DNA of 64,000 bases, taken from assembly GCA_937880075.1 (NCBI GenBank), contig CALFLM010000088.1, forward strand, positions 35,449 through 99,448. Reading direction: 5' to 3'. The DNA is from an uncultured Romboutsia sp. GTDB lineage: Bacteria > Bacillota > Clostridia > Peptostreptococcales > Peptostreptococcaceae. The notes beneath the pieces are model-generated. The model was given only the letters and a program-made list of their open reading frames with translations. It did not search any database and was not told where the DNA came from. A program made the position numbers and the translations under genes. Positions 9,259 to 16,795 of this stretch are shown piece after piece. Position 1 is the stretch's first letter; each line of letters starts with the position of its first letter.

Positions 9259-10437
9259 ATGAAGAAAGAAAAAATAGACAAGGCTTATACAAGTAATGAT
9301 TATGAAACATGTTGTTTTTGCTCTAATAACAGAAAACGATTTGTAATAGATGGAAATGAACTTACAGCAGAATATATTTGGACGTTAAATCAAGAACAAC
9401 GTGAAGAATTGATAGATAAGATAATAAAGAAAATCCGTATAGATGGTTTCCCTTATAAACAATTGTCAAAACATATTTATGAAGATGACAAGTATATAAG
9501 TAAGCAACTGCAAAAATTGAAGAAAGCAGATCCGGAAAGTGTAATGAAGAATGGTTATCTTTCCAATTCCGGTAGTCTTTGTTTGGATATTTGTAGATAT
9601 ATGTGTCAAGATTTATTTTGGAAAACCAGAGGAGATGATGGAACCATATCTATAGAAGATGTGTTTAATGATGATGTACTGATAACAAGAGTATTGAAAA
9701 ATCGAATGGGTTGGAATCTTACAACAGAACGTGGACAAGAGGAACCTTATATATTTGATATGTCACCAGAAATGATTGTTCAAGGAATTCGTTCATCCAA
9801 GATTGGATATGGTGTTTCTAATTTCAGACCTATGATTGCTAAATTCATTTATTCAAGATATTTGAATGAAGGTGATAAAGTATTTGACTATTCTTGTGGA
9901 TGGGGTGCTCGCATGTTAGCAGCTTGGTCATTAGGTTTAGATTATTCTGGAACTGATCCATTAGTTGTAGATGATTTGAAAAAATTTGATAAAGAATATC
10001 TTGGTGGAAAATCAATGATGTTTAAAACAGGTTCAGAAAATCCAGATCCATATAATAAAATATTAGAAGAGAAAGGTAAAGTAGATATGTGTATGAGTTG
10101 TCCACCATATTTTACATTGGAAAAATATTCAGATGACAATTCTCAATGTTATAATAAGCTTGCAAATTATGAGGATTGGTTGAAAGAATATTGGGTACCA
10201 ACAGTAAATAACTGTAATAATATATTGAAAGATAATGGTTATTTTGTTTTGATAATAAAAGACTTCTATAAAAAGTTTGCTTTGAAAGAAGATATGGCAA
10301 AAGTCATAATGGACAACAATATGAAATTGATTGAGACTTTTCAATATAAAACCCAACGAGATCATTTGTCTGGTAAGAGAAAGTCTGGTGTAATGTCAAA
10401 GAACTCTGAATATGTTTTAGTTTTTAAGAAATATTAA
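9259..10437 (+). CDS. SAM-dependent DNA methyltransferase-like protein
   Basis: A 392-residue protein with two class I methyltransferase motifs: an SAM-binding loop DYSCGWGARMLAAW near residue 212, followed by YSGTDP, and a catalytic-type SCPPYF near 278, similar to the (D/N/S)PPY of N4-cytosine and N6-adenine methyltransferases. The first 140 residues are separate: a CCFC cysteine cluster and a helical region that could recognise DNA. It could protect phage DNA from restriction or prepare a modified base. The next gene, 5 nt away, encodes a GNAT-like protein, so the two may act on the same base. The methylation target is unknown, and an RNA substrate cannot be excluded. Confidence 0.65.
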   Translation: MKKEKIDKAYTSNDYETCCFCSNNRKRFVIDGNELTAEYIWTLNQEQREELIDKIIKKIRIDGFPYKQLSKHIYEDDKYISKQLQKLKKADPESVMKNGYLSNSGSLCLDICRYMCQDLFWKTRGDDGTISIEDVFNDDVLITRVLKNRMGWNLTTERGQEEPYIFDMSPEMIVQGIRSSKIGYGVSNFRPMIAKFIYSRYLNEGDKVFDYSCGWGARMLAAWSLGLDYSGTDPLVVDDLKKFDKEYLGGKSMMFKTGSENPDPYNKILEEKGKVDMCMSCPPYFTLEKYSDDNSQCYNKLANYEDWLKEYWVPTVNNCNNILKDNGYFVLIIKDFYKKFALKEDMAKVIMDNNMKLIETFQYKTQRDHLSGKRKSGVMSKNSEYVLVFKKY

Positions 10438-10442
10438 TAAAA

Positions 10443-11273
10443 ATGAAAAATACTGGAAATTATGTAAATAGTTCATCAATCTATGGATTGATGAACTCTA
10501 ATTGTAAGATATTGGATAATAAAATTGGGTTTTGGAAATCAAAGAATCATAATAAATTAGTATTATGTGAAGATAATATAAATGGCATTGACTTATCTGA
10601 TACTTCAAAAATATCTATGATGTATCTTGATAAAGTAAATTATGATAAAGAATTTTGGAATTCTAAAGGTTATGAAATGTCTAAGATTACTGAATCTGAA
10701 GAAATATTTTCTTATATAGATAAAGAATTTTTCAGTAAGTTGAATAGAACTGTTAACAAAGAAGTATATGAAACATTAAGAAAATATGATAATTGGAGAA
10801 AATCAGGAAAAATGACTGTTGTTGATTATTCTGATATTCTATATGATGATATATTGAACATGATAAAAGAATGGTCAACAACATCTGGTAAGAAATATGG
10901 ATTTTTTAGACATGACGGAATTGACAGGGCATTTTTCAAAAGACTTAAGAATAAAGAAATAAACAAAGACTTATATGACATAAGAATATATAAAGTAGAT
11001 GATAAAGTAGTAGGTTATAGTGTAATAGAACATTATCCTTCATTTGAAAATTATGGACATGTTTATCTCATAAGAAAAGCTGTAACTGATTTCAGAAATT
11101 TATGCTTATATATTGATTATGATACATTTAGAGAAAAAACAAAATATGAAAACAATATCATAATAAATTGGGGTTGCTCTTCTAGTGGTGTTAAGAAATA
11201 TAAACTAAATAAATTCAAACTTGCTTACATTAAGAAACTATATTTCTACAATCTTAAGAAAAATCAATCCTGA
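10443..11273 (+). CDS. GNAT-like acyltransferase candidate
   Basis: A 276-residue protein. The C-terminal half has the strand-turn-strand DIRIYKVDDKVVGYSVIEHY typical of GNAT N-acyltransferases, followed by GHVYLIRKAVTDFRNLCLYI, which fits the strand and helix that hold CoA. The classical R/QxxGxG/A loop is not clear. It follows the methyltransferase-like gene after 5 nt, so the two are almost certainly cotranscribed. In phage Mu a GNAT-type protein (Mom) modifies adenine in DNA, which makes a DNA hypermodification role attractive but unproven. Aminoacyl transfer to another substrate is an alternative. Confidence 0.45.
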   Translation: MKNTGNYVNSSSIYGLMNSNCKILDNKIGFWKSKNHNKLVLCEDNINGIDLSDTSKISMMYLDKVNYDKEFWNSKGYEMSKITESEEIFSYIDKEFFSKLNRTVNKEVYETLRKYDNWRKSGKMTVVDYSDILYDDILNMIKEWSTTSGKKYGFFRHDGIDRAFFKRLKNKEINKDLYDIRIYKVDDKVVGYSVIEHYPSFENYGHVYLIRKAVTDFRNLCLYIDYDTFREKTKYENNIIINWGCSSSGVKKYKLNKFKLAYIKKLYFYNLKKNQS

Positions 11274-11279
11274 AACAAT

Positions 11280-11356
11280 AAAATGGCCGAGAGATATAAT
11301 TTATCATCTCGACCATTTTCCGCTCCCTGTGTGACCCTGACACCATCCTGGTGAAT
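11280..11356 (+). repeat. Conserved structured element, copy 1 of 4
   Basis: Carries CCGCTCCCTGTGTGACCC (11320-11337), shared with copies at 15229-15320 (+), 25601-25694 (-) and 54996-55089 (-). In this copy the preceding arm is a different hairpin (AAAATGG...CCATTTT, 11280-11319), and the end forms CACCA-TCC-TGGTG. It lies between the convergent GNAT-like and VWA genes and could also end transcription of the plus-strand operon. Confidence 0.7.
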
Positions 11357-11362
11357 TTTAAT

Positions 11363-13216
11363 TTATTTTAGTTTATCATAATTTTTTCTAATAATATTAG
11401 AAAATTTAATCAATGCTTCTTTCATTCCTGATTTTGTATCAGATACACCTACCCAATTATTTCCATATAATTGGTTATTGATTGCTTTATATTCCTTTTC
11501 ATCATTTTTATATTTACAATCTGATGAATTGATACAAAGTAATCCGAATAATACATTTTGTTCCTTCCAATTATCAATAACTCTAATTAATGATGTTTTA
11601 CTACTCAAATATAAACTATCTGTAATATTCAAAAAGAATATTTTTTTATTTGTCTGCAATTTTACATCTTTCAATATAGTATCATAAGACTTAGCATCAT
11701 TTTGAGACATCTGATATAATCGATTTCCTAACTTATAAGGATTTTTATCTTTAGGTGTAATATATTTTACAATATTTTCACCATGGCCATAAATATATAA
11801 ATCAATCCCCTCATAATTCTTCATTGCTTCATAAAAAATACAAGCAAGTTTTGATGCGATATTTCTAGCAGAATATTCACCATTTTGAGGAAAATTCATT
11901 GATCCAGATTCATCTATTGATATTACAAATGCATATTTAGGATCTGGACTTTCTGATTTCTTCATAACCTTTCTATGATATACACAGTTTACCCCTTGAA
12001 TTGCCTGTACAAGATGAGATGATATAAGTTGTCCGTTTCTATGGAATTTATCATCTTCTAATTCAATTTTCTTATTGTTAGGAATAATTATTTTCTTAGC
12101 AATCTTTATTTCTTCTGATAACTTAGAAATCATCTTCTTATAAGCAATGGCATCAGAACTATTTGGTTTTACTGCTCCTATTTCTTCTTTTGCTCCATTG
12201 AATAATTTATCTGGTTTATTAGTATCACATTTACCAAGAGCATCATTTTCTTGATTTACTGAATTTTTTGCATTGTTGAATTTTTGTGATATCACATTCT
12301 TTGATTTATTTCTTCCTTCACTTGTATTAGGAGAAAACAATCCATTTTGTCCGCAATTCTTATCCTGGTTTGGATTACCTTCAGTTGAAGAATTTCCTAT
12401 CATACCGAGATTTGGTTTAGATAATCTTGAATTAAGATCATCTAACTTTACATATTTCTTGATTATTTCTATAGTATCAAGACATGCAACAACAGTGTTT
12501 TTTGTAGGACTATATTTGAATTGATTTGGATCTTCGATTTTTACAATAACCCTTTCATATATCTCATCTAACATTGGACCAAATTCATCAATCCATTCTT
12601 TAGGAAATCTATTTGAAAGATTTGAATTTCTAACCATATACAATACCATAAATTGTACAATATCTATCTTACTGTTAGAAAGAACAAGCTTCTTTATAGA
12701 ATTGATGAATTTATCTTCAGAAAAGTAATGTAACAATACATGGTTCAAAAAATACATCCATTGTGGTTTTCTGACACCTAACATTTCTTCAATACATTCA
12801 TCTTCGTATACATTATGAAGCCAATGAGCAATAGGATATTTTACCATTTTCAAATCATAATTTTTGAAATCAGTAAAAGCACAATGACATGCTTCATGGC
12901 AAGCCAATCCCATTTCAATATCCATGCCATCATAAGCATCTTTATGTTCCCTCATTGGATTCATACCAACAACAATATGTTTACCATCTGTATATGATGA
13001 ATCAGAATTTTCTTTAACAACTAATTGCGCAGAATTTTCTGTTACTTGATTAGAAACATAAAGTAAAGCTTGTGACATCAATGCTGTTGATGTCTTATAA
13101 GCTTCAATTTCCATTTCTTTATATATGAACTTTGAAGATGGATTTATACCAAACTTATTGATAGTATAAGTAGGGCGGTTAGAAAACCATTTTGTATGTT
13201 TGAGAATATATGCCAT
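11363..13216 (-). CDS. VWA-domain protein with metallopeptidase-like N-terminal domain (CobT-like)
   Basis: A 617-residue protein. Near residues 103-112 GLACHEACHC contains an HExxH-type zinc motif (HEACH), as in the predicted metallopeptidase domain linked to VWA domains (DUF2201 type). The middle (270-350) is a Ser/Asn/Lys-rich, probably disordered linker. The C-terminal VWA domain has the metal-binding MIDAS motif DESGS (435-439). Such proteins pair with MoxR/CobS-type AAA+ ATPases, and one is encoded at 25701-26924. The pair may act as a chaperone or remodelling machine; a true cobalt chelatase role is unlikely without cobalamin genes. It is transcribed from a good promoter at 13253-13280. 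Confidence 0.7.
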   Translation of the reverse strand: MAYILKHTKWFSNRPTYTINKFGINPSSKFIYKEMEIEAYKTSTALMSQALLYVSNQVTENSAQLVVKENSDSSYTDGKHIVVGMNPMREHKDAYDGMDIEMGLACHEACHCAFTDFKNYDLKMVKYPIAHWLHNVYEDECIEEMLGVRKPQWMYFLNHVLLHYFSEDKFINSIKKLVLSNSKIDIVQFMVLYMVRNSNLSNRFPKEWIDEFGPMLDEIYERVIVKIEDPNQFKYSPTKNTVVACLDTIEIIKKYVKLDDLNSRLSKPNLGMIGNSSTEGNPNQDKNCGQNGLFSPNTSEGRNKSKNVISQKFNNAKNSVNQENDALGKCDTNKPDKLFNGAKEEIGAVKPNSSDAIAYKKMISKLSEEIKIAKKIIIPNNKKIELEDDKFHRNGQLISSHLVQAIQGVNCVYHRKVMKKSESPDPKYAFVISIDESGSMNFPQNGEYSARNIASKLACIFYEAMKNYEGIDLYIYGHGENIVKYITPKDKNPYKLGNRLYQMSQNDAKSYDTILKDVKLQTNKKIFFLNITDSLYLSSKTSLIRVIDNWKEQNVLFGLLCINSSDCKYKNDEKEYKAINNQLYGNNWVGVSDTKSGMKEALIKFSNIIRKNYDKLK

Positions 13217-13252
13217 AACTTCAATTCTTAATTATTTAATTTTTACATCATA

Positions 13253-13280
13253 AATATAGAACAATCTTGATTTATTTCAA
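13253..13280 (-). promoter_or_regulatory. Promoter, TTGAAA-N16-TATATT type
   Basis: On the minus strand TTGAAA (13275-13280) and TATATT (13253-13258) are exactly 16 nt apart. The VWA gene starts 36 nt downstream. It is one of about fourteen matching sites. Confidence 0.8.
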
Positions 13281-13309
13281 ACTTGTTGGAAATGAATTTA
13301 GTACCAACC

Positions 13310-13343
13310 AAGGGAATTTCAAACAAAAGTTCAAAATTCCCTT
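13310..13343 (-). terminator. Hairpin after the 13359-13667 gene
   Basis: AAGGGAATT and AATTCCCTT pair across a 16-nt loop just before the next promoter. It probably ends the operon that starts at the promoter near 15132. Confidence 0.55.
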
Positions 13344-13358
13344 ATTTATACTTATATT

Positions 13359-13667
13359 TTACATACAACAAATATATCCATCTTCTGGACCAAACCAAAG
13401 ACTAGGACTTTCCCAATCATCTCTTCCATAATCAGAAACTCCTCTAAAATAATCTGATTCTGCTATTTCAAGTTCTGTTTCATTTAATTCATTTTTGAAA
13501 CCATCAATATTAGCTAGACACCATTCAAGATAACCATTCTTGTTTCTTGATGTGTTGTAATCATACACTTCCTTTATAGTATATCTTTTAAATTTACCAA
13601 ATGTAAGTACCCGTTTAGGTTCTTCAAATGGATTGTCACTTATTTCTAATTTAAGATATTTTATAAT
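13359..13667 (-). CDS. Small protein with ExoX-C/DUF3820-like motif, non-ATG start
   Basis: The frame is open from just after the stop of the upstream gene (13668-13670) to 13359, about 102 residues. The first possible codons are ATT (13665-13667) and ATA. A GTG at 13566-13568 would give only 69 residues and would remove LTFGKFKRYTIKEVYDY, which resembles the FGKYKGxTLxEV motif of DUF3820 and the C-terminal domain of ExoX-like nucleases, continued by YLEWCLANIDGF. The longer reading is therefore preferred. Translation is probably coupled to the upstream gene, which ends immediately before. The biochemical role of this motif alone is uncertain. Confidence 0.55.
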   Translation of the reverse strand: MIKYLKLEISDNPFEEPKRVLTFGKFKRYTIKEVYDYNTSRNKNGYLEWCLANIDGFKNELNETELEIAESDYFRGVSDYGRDDWESPSLWFGPEDGYICCM

Positions 13668-14312
13668 TTACATAGGTTTAGGATCATCATTCCAACTCAT
13701 ATTCTGATAAACTGCTGGTAAACATTCTTTATTTACATAAGCACCTCTACCACCAGCAGAAGACCAATATTTGTTGAATTTTCCATTCCATACATACGGA
13801 TGATGTTCTTTACCATAATAGTCTTCTTCCAATTTAGTAGTATCTTCAACAAATATTTTTTCTGTATGACGATATGGATATCCTTCAAAAACGCGATATT
13901 CACCATTTTCATTTACAGCAATGTAGGCTTGGTCATATCTATGTTGTACTACTTTATCATCATCTGATGGTTTGTTCAAATACTTATCAACATCAAATGC
14001 ATTAGGGCAATTGATATTTGAAAGATATTTAATCAAATTAGGATCAATCTTGATAGTCTTCAAGTTATTGAAATAATTTTCATTCAATTTGCTTGGTACT
14101 CCCATTTGCCATATCTTCAACTTACTAGCACTCTTAAGAAGATATTCATATTCTTCTTCATAACCAGGTGGTAATGTAGCAGCATCCTTATACATTCTAG
14201 TCAAGAAATGAAACAATCTACTTGCAAATGTATAATCAACCGCAAATCCATAATTACCGGTCCATGGACATTGCAATTGCTCTTCTGGTATACTCTTTTC
14301 TTTATTGAACAT
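13668..14312 (-). CDS. Conserved-looking protein of unknown function
   Basis: A 214-residue soluble protein, not recognised. It is rich in aromatic residues and has an N-terminal CPWTGNYGFAVDYTFASRLF segment and a Gly-rich SSAGGRGAYV near the end. It lies 13 nt after the dCMP deaminase gene and directly abuts the next small gene, so it is part of a four-gene operon from the promoter at 15132-15159. Confidence 0.7.
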   Translation of the reverse strand: MFNKEKSIPEEQLQCPWTGNYGFAVDYTFASRLFHFLTRMYKDAATLPPGYEEEYEYLLKSASKLKIWQMGVPSKLNENYFNNLKTIKIDPNLIKYLSNINCPNAFDVDKYLNKPSDDDKVVQHRYDQAYIAVNENGEYRVFEGYPYRHTEKIFVEDTTKLEEDYYGKEHHPYVWNGKFNKYWSSAGGRGAYVNKECLPAVYQNMSWNDDPKPM

Positions 14313-14325
14313 ATATATAATTAAA

Positions 14326-14847
14326 TTAAACTGTTAAATATGCATAATAGTCTTTATACAAAGTTCCTACTTCATTATCAAAAGTATATTCAATCAATTT
14401 CTTATGTAAAGTATCAAGCATCTGTACTTCAATACCACCTTTCAATAAGAATATCAATGGCGTAACATCTCTATACTCTTCTCTAAACACAACTCTCTTT
14501 ATACCTGATTGGATAATGAGCTTTGAACACTGCAAACAAGGACTCAATGAAACATAAGCTGTAGCACCTTTACACTTACCTTCTGAACACTTTGCACATT
14601 TAGCAATAGCATTAGATTCGGCATGCAATACTTCATCATTTGTTACAAGATTGCCATTTTCATCAAGATGTTCACATTCATTTGGAAATCCCTTTGGCAT
14701 GCCATTGTATCCTTGTGCGATAATCTGATCATCAGAACTTACAATAATGCAACCAACCTTACTTCTTGTTGCAAAACTCAAATCCTTCAAACATGAAGCC
14801 ATATTCATGTAAGCAATATCATATTCTAATTTTCTATTCTCTGTCAT
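14326..14847 (-). CDS. Deoxycytidylate (dCMP) deaminase
   Basis: A zinc-dependent cytidine/deoxycytidylate deaminase family protein, 173 residues from the ATG at 14847 (an upstream ATG at 14892 would overlap the preceding small gene by 40 nt). The catalytic HAE (75-77) provides a zinc ligand and the proton shuttle, and SPCLQC (102-107) provides the other two cysteine ligands. The Cys-rich stretch CAKCSEGKC between them may bind a second zinc, as in T4 gp cd. The enzyme converts dCMP to dUMP, the substrate for the ThyX encoded at 32722-33552, so both feed dTMP synthesis for phage DNA. Confidence 0.88.
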   Translation of the reverse strand: MTENRKLEYDIAYMNMASCLKDLSFATRSKVGCIIVSSDDQIIAQGYNGMPKGFPNECEHLDENGNLVTNDEVLHAESNAIAKCAKCSEGKCKGATAYVSLSPCLQCSKLIIQSGIKRVVFREEYRDVTPLIFLLKGGIEVQMLDTLHKKLIEYTFDNEVGTLYKDYYAYLTV

Positions 14848-14852
14848 AGTTA

Positions 14853-15110
14853 TTATTGAAATTTTCTGTTTCTTGGTGTCTTTTCTGGACAATTCTCTGT
14901 AAATACAAGACCTTTATCAGTATCTTCTACCACAAGCTGTGTAACAAACTTACCAGAAGGATATTCATAGAAATCAAAGTACCATCCTTTTGATGCTGCT
15001 TCATCATGATCCCCATTGAACTTAATGAATTCCTTGCATTCATCGATATCTGTAAATTTGATATCTGAATATTTTCTACTGTTCTTATATATTACAAATC
15101 TTGCTATAAT
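14853..15110 (-). CDS. Small protein of unknown function with non-ATG start
   Basis: An open frame of about 85 codons with protein-like composition (ARFVIYKNSRKYSDIKF, then YFDFYEYPSGKFVTQLVV) ends at 14853, 5 nt before the dCMP deaminase ATG. There is no in-frame ATG, GTG or TTG near its 5' end; the first codons after the promoter are ATT (15108-15110) and ATA (15105-15107). The promoter at 15132-15159 is correctly placed about 20 nt upstream, giving a very short leader. The function is unknown. Confidence 0.55.
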   Translation of the reverse strand: MIARFVIYKNSRKYSDIKFTDIDECKEFIKFNGDHDEAASKGWYFDFYEYPSGKFVTQLVVEDTDKGLVFTENCPEKTPRNRKFQ

Positions 15111-15131
15111 TATATTATTTTGTTCAGATAT

Positions 15132-15159
15132 AAGATAGTATCAATTCTAAAAATTTCAA
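15132..15159 (-). promoter_or_regulatory. Promoter, TTGAAA-N16-TATCTT type
   Basis: TTGAAA (15154-15159) and TATCTT (15132-15137) are 16 nt apart on the minus strand. It drives the 14853-15110, dCMP deaminase, 13668-14312 and 13359-13667 genes. Confidence 0.75.
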
Positions 15160-15228
15160 AACAAATTTAAAAAATTTCTATAAAATAATGAACATCTCTT
15201 TCAGTTCTGTTCAAGAACTAAAGTTATG

Positions 15229-15320
15229 CACACAGGGAGTTGAAAATTTTCTAAGGTTATTAATTATACTCCTAAGTAATTTTCCGCTCCCTGTGTGACC
15301 CAGGCGCTTCCAGGATGAAT
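15229..15320 (+). repeat. Conserved structured element, copy 2 of 4
   Basis: CACACAGGGAG (15229-15239) pairs with CTCCCTGTGTG (15288-15298), enclosing about 48 AT-rich nt with an inner GAAAATT...AATTTTC stem, followed by ACCCAGGCGCTTCCAGG. The orientation defined by the asymmetric CCG...ACCC part is plus, opposite to the flanking genes. It lies after the topoisomerase operon. Confidence 0.75.
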
Positions 15321-15383
15321 CTTATTTTATATCCAATAAAATTGATTTACGTAATGATTACAAGTCATTAACATAAACTTGAA

Positions 15384-16790
15384 TTATTTAAAATCCTTTA
15401 ACAAGGATTGCTTCAATGACTGCAAGTCATTGACATACATCTGCTTTTCTGTTGTATTCTTAATGTATTCAAGTTGCTTTTTGATTTCCTCATTCTGTTT
15501 CAAAAGTTCATCTCTTTCTTCTATAGTTACTTTTGACATAGGTGTTGCTAGCAATGCCATTGGTAAGTGTTGTGCATCCATATCGGTTTTGATATCAACC
15601 TTACTTCTGTTACTAATCTTAAGCTTACCTTTACATACAAGTTCAATGAACTTTACCAATTCTGAATTGTTCTTATATTTCTCTTCAAGTATCTTTACAA
15701 GCTTTTTCTTTCTCTCAACATAAACAGACAATCTCCAATTTACAAAATATCTGATAACCTCATATCTGTCTTTGAAATATTTGAGCTTGCCATTCTCATC
15801 AAGCAACCAAAGCAAATCATCTGGAAGTTTCTTAATAAGTTTGAACTTATTAGCTAATCTCTTACCTGACCTATCTGATTTGATTTCTTTTGCAAGCTGA
15901 CCTTTGAAGAATTGTACTTCATAATGTACATTGCCATCTTCTGACAAATCTTTATAGTCTTTGATTTCTTGTTTGTCACAAAGTCTATTCAGTAATTTTT
16001 CAAATTCAACATAAGTAGTATCAGATGGCAAATTAGTGATTGTCATCAAATCTTTTGCTTGATTTGTCTTCCATTCTCCATAGCAATACCACTGACCAGA
16101 TTCTAATTTCCAATTGTCTTGTGGTATATCTCTCAAATAAGGCCTTACTACTGTCTTAAACTTTTCTACACCTTTCTTACTTTTAAGAATCTCTAAACAG
16201 CAATCAAGTACATCTACTGGATTCCAAGCATTACTATGGAAAGAATATCCATTAGCAATACCCATAGTTGTATTAGAAAGAACTGTTGGTACAATAGGAA
16301 GGTAATGTTCTGGTTCAACGTAGTCACCTTCTTCAAATACATACTTCAACAAATCATAATCTGCTTTGTATAGTAAGTCTGCATACTTTGACTTTCTGAT
16401 ATACAGATATCGAGGTGCTCCAGCTTCTGGACTTCTAAGATATCCTCCTTGGCCTTCAATTTCTAGTGGGTTATAAAAGTTATAAAAATCTTTAGCCAAT
16501 GTGCAAACTGTAGAAGTAAGGGAAGCATCACCATGTGCATAGAGAGATATCTTCATTGTGTCACCAACAAGAGCAAGCAACTTTGATGTTGATCCATTTT
16601 TCAATGAACCTTCAAACATTGCATGCACAATCTTTCTTGCACCTGGCTTAAACCCATCACATATAGAGGGAATAGCACGATCAGAAACCGTGCAAGTCGA
16701 ATAATTCAAATATTCAACATTTAAAAAGTCTGTTATTGATTTATTGATATCCTTCTTAACAACTACTTTATTTTCTGATTTCTTTACCAT
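15384..16790 (-). CDS. DNA topoisomerase II subunit A (T4 gp52-like)
   Basis: A 468-residue protein corresponding to the breakage-reunion half of type II topoisomerases (GyrA/ParC, T4 gp52). The N-terminus has DRAIPSICDGFKPGARKIV, the characteristic QRALPDxRDGLKPVHRRI-like segment. The catalytic tyrosine is in GAPRYLYIRK (Tyr128), after the QGGYLRSPEAG loop. It lacks the long C-terminal DNA-wrapping domain of gyrase, as expected for a phage topoisomerase that relaxes rather than supercoils. The last third has a coiled-coil-like region. Its gene starts 5 nt after the ATPase subunit gene. Confidence 0.9.
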   Translation of the reverse strand: MVKKSENKVVVKKDINKSITDFLNVEYLNYSTCTVSDRAIPSICDGFKPGARKIVHAMFEGSLKNGSTSKLLALVGDTMKISLYAHGDASLTSTVCTLAKDFYNFYNPLEIEGQGGYLRSPEAGAPRYLYIRKSKYADLLYKADYDLLKYVFEEGDYVEPEHYLPIVPTVLSNTTMGIANGYSFHSNAWNPVDVLDCCLEILKSKKGVEKFKTVVRPYLRDIPQDNWKLESGQWYCYGEWKTNQAKDLMTITNLPSDTTYVEFEKLLNRLCDKQEIKDYKDLSEDGNVHYEVQFFKGQLAKEIKSDRSGKRLANKFKLIKKLPDDLLWLLDENGKLKYFKDRYEVIRYFVNWRLSVYVERKKKLVKILEEKYKNNSELVKFIELVCKGKLKISNRSKVDIKTDMDAQHLPMALLATPMSKVTIEERDELLKQNEEIKKQLEYIKNTTEKQMYVNDLQSLKQSLLKDFK

Positions 16791-16795
16791 ATCCT

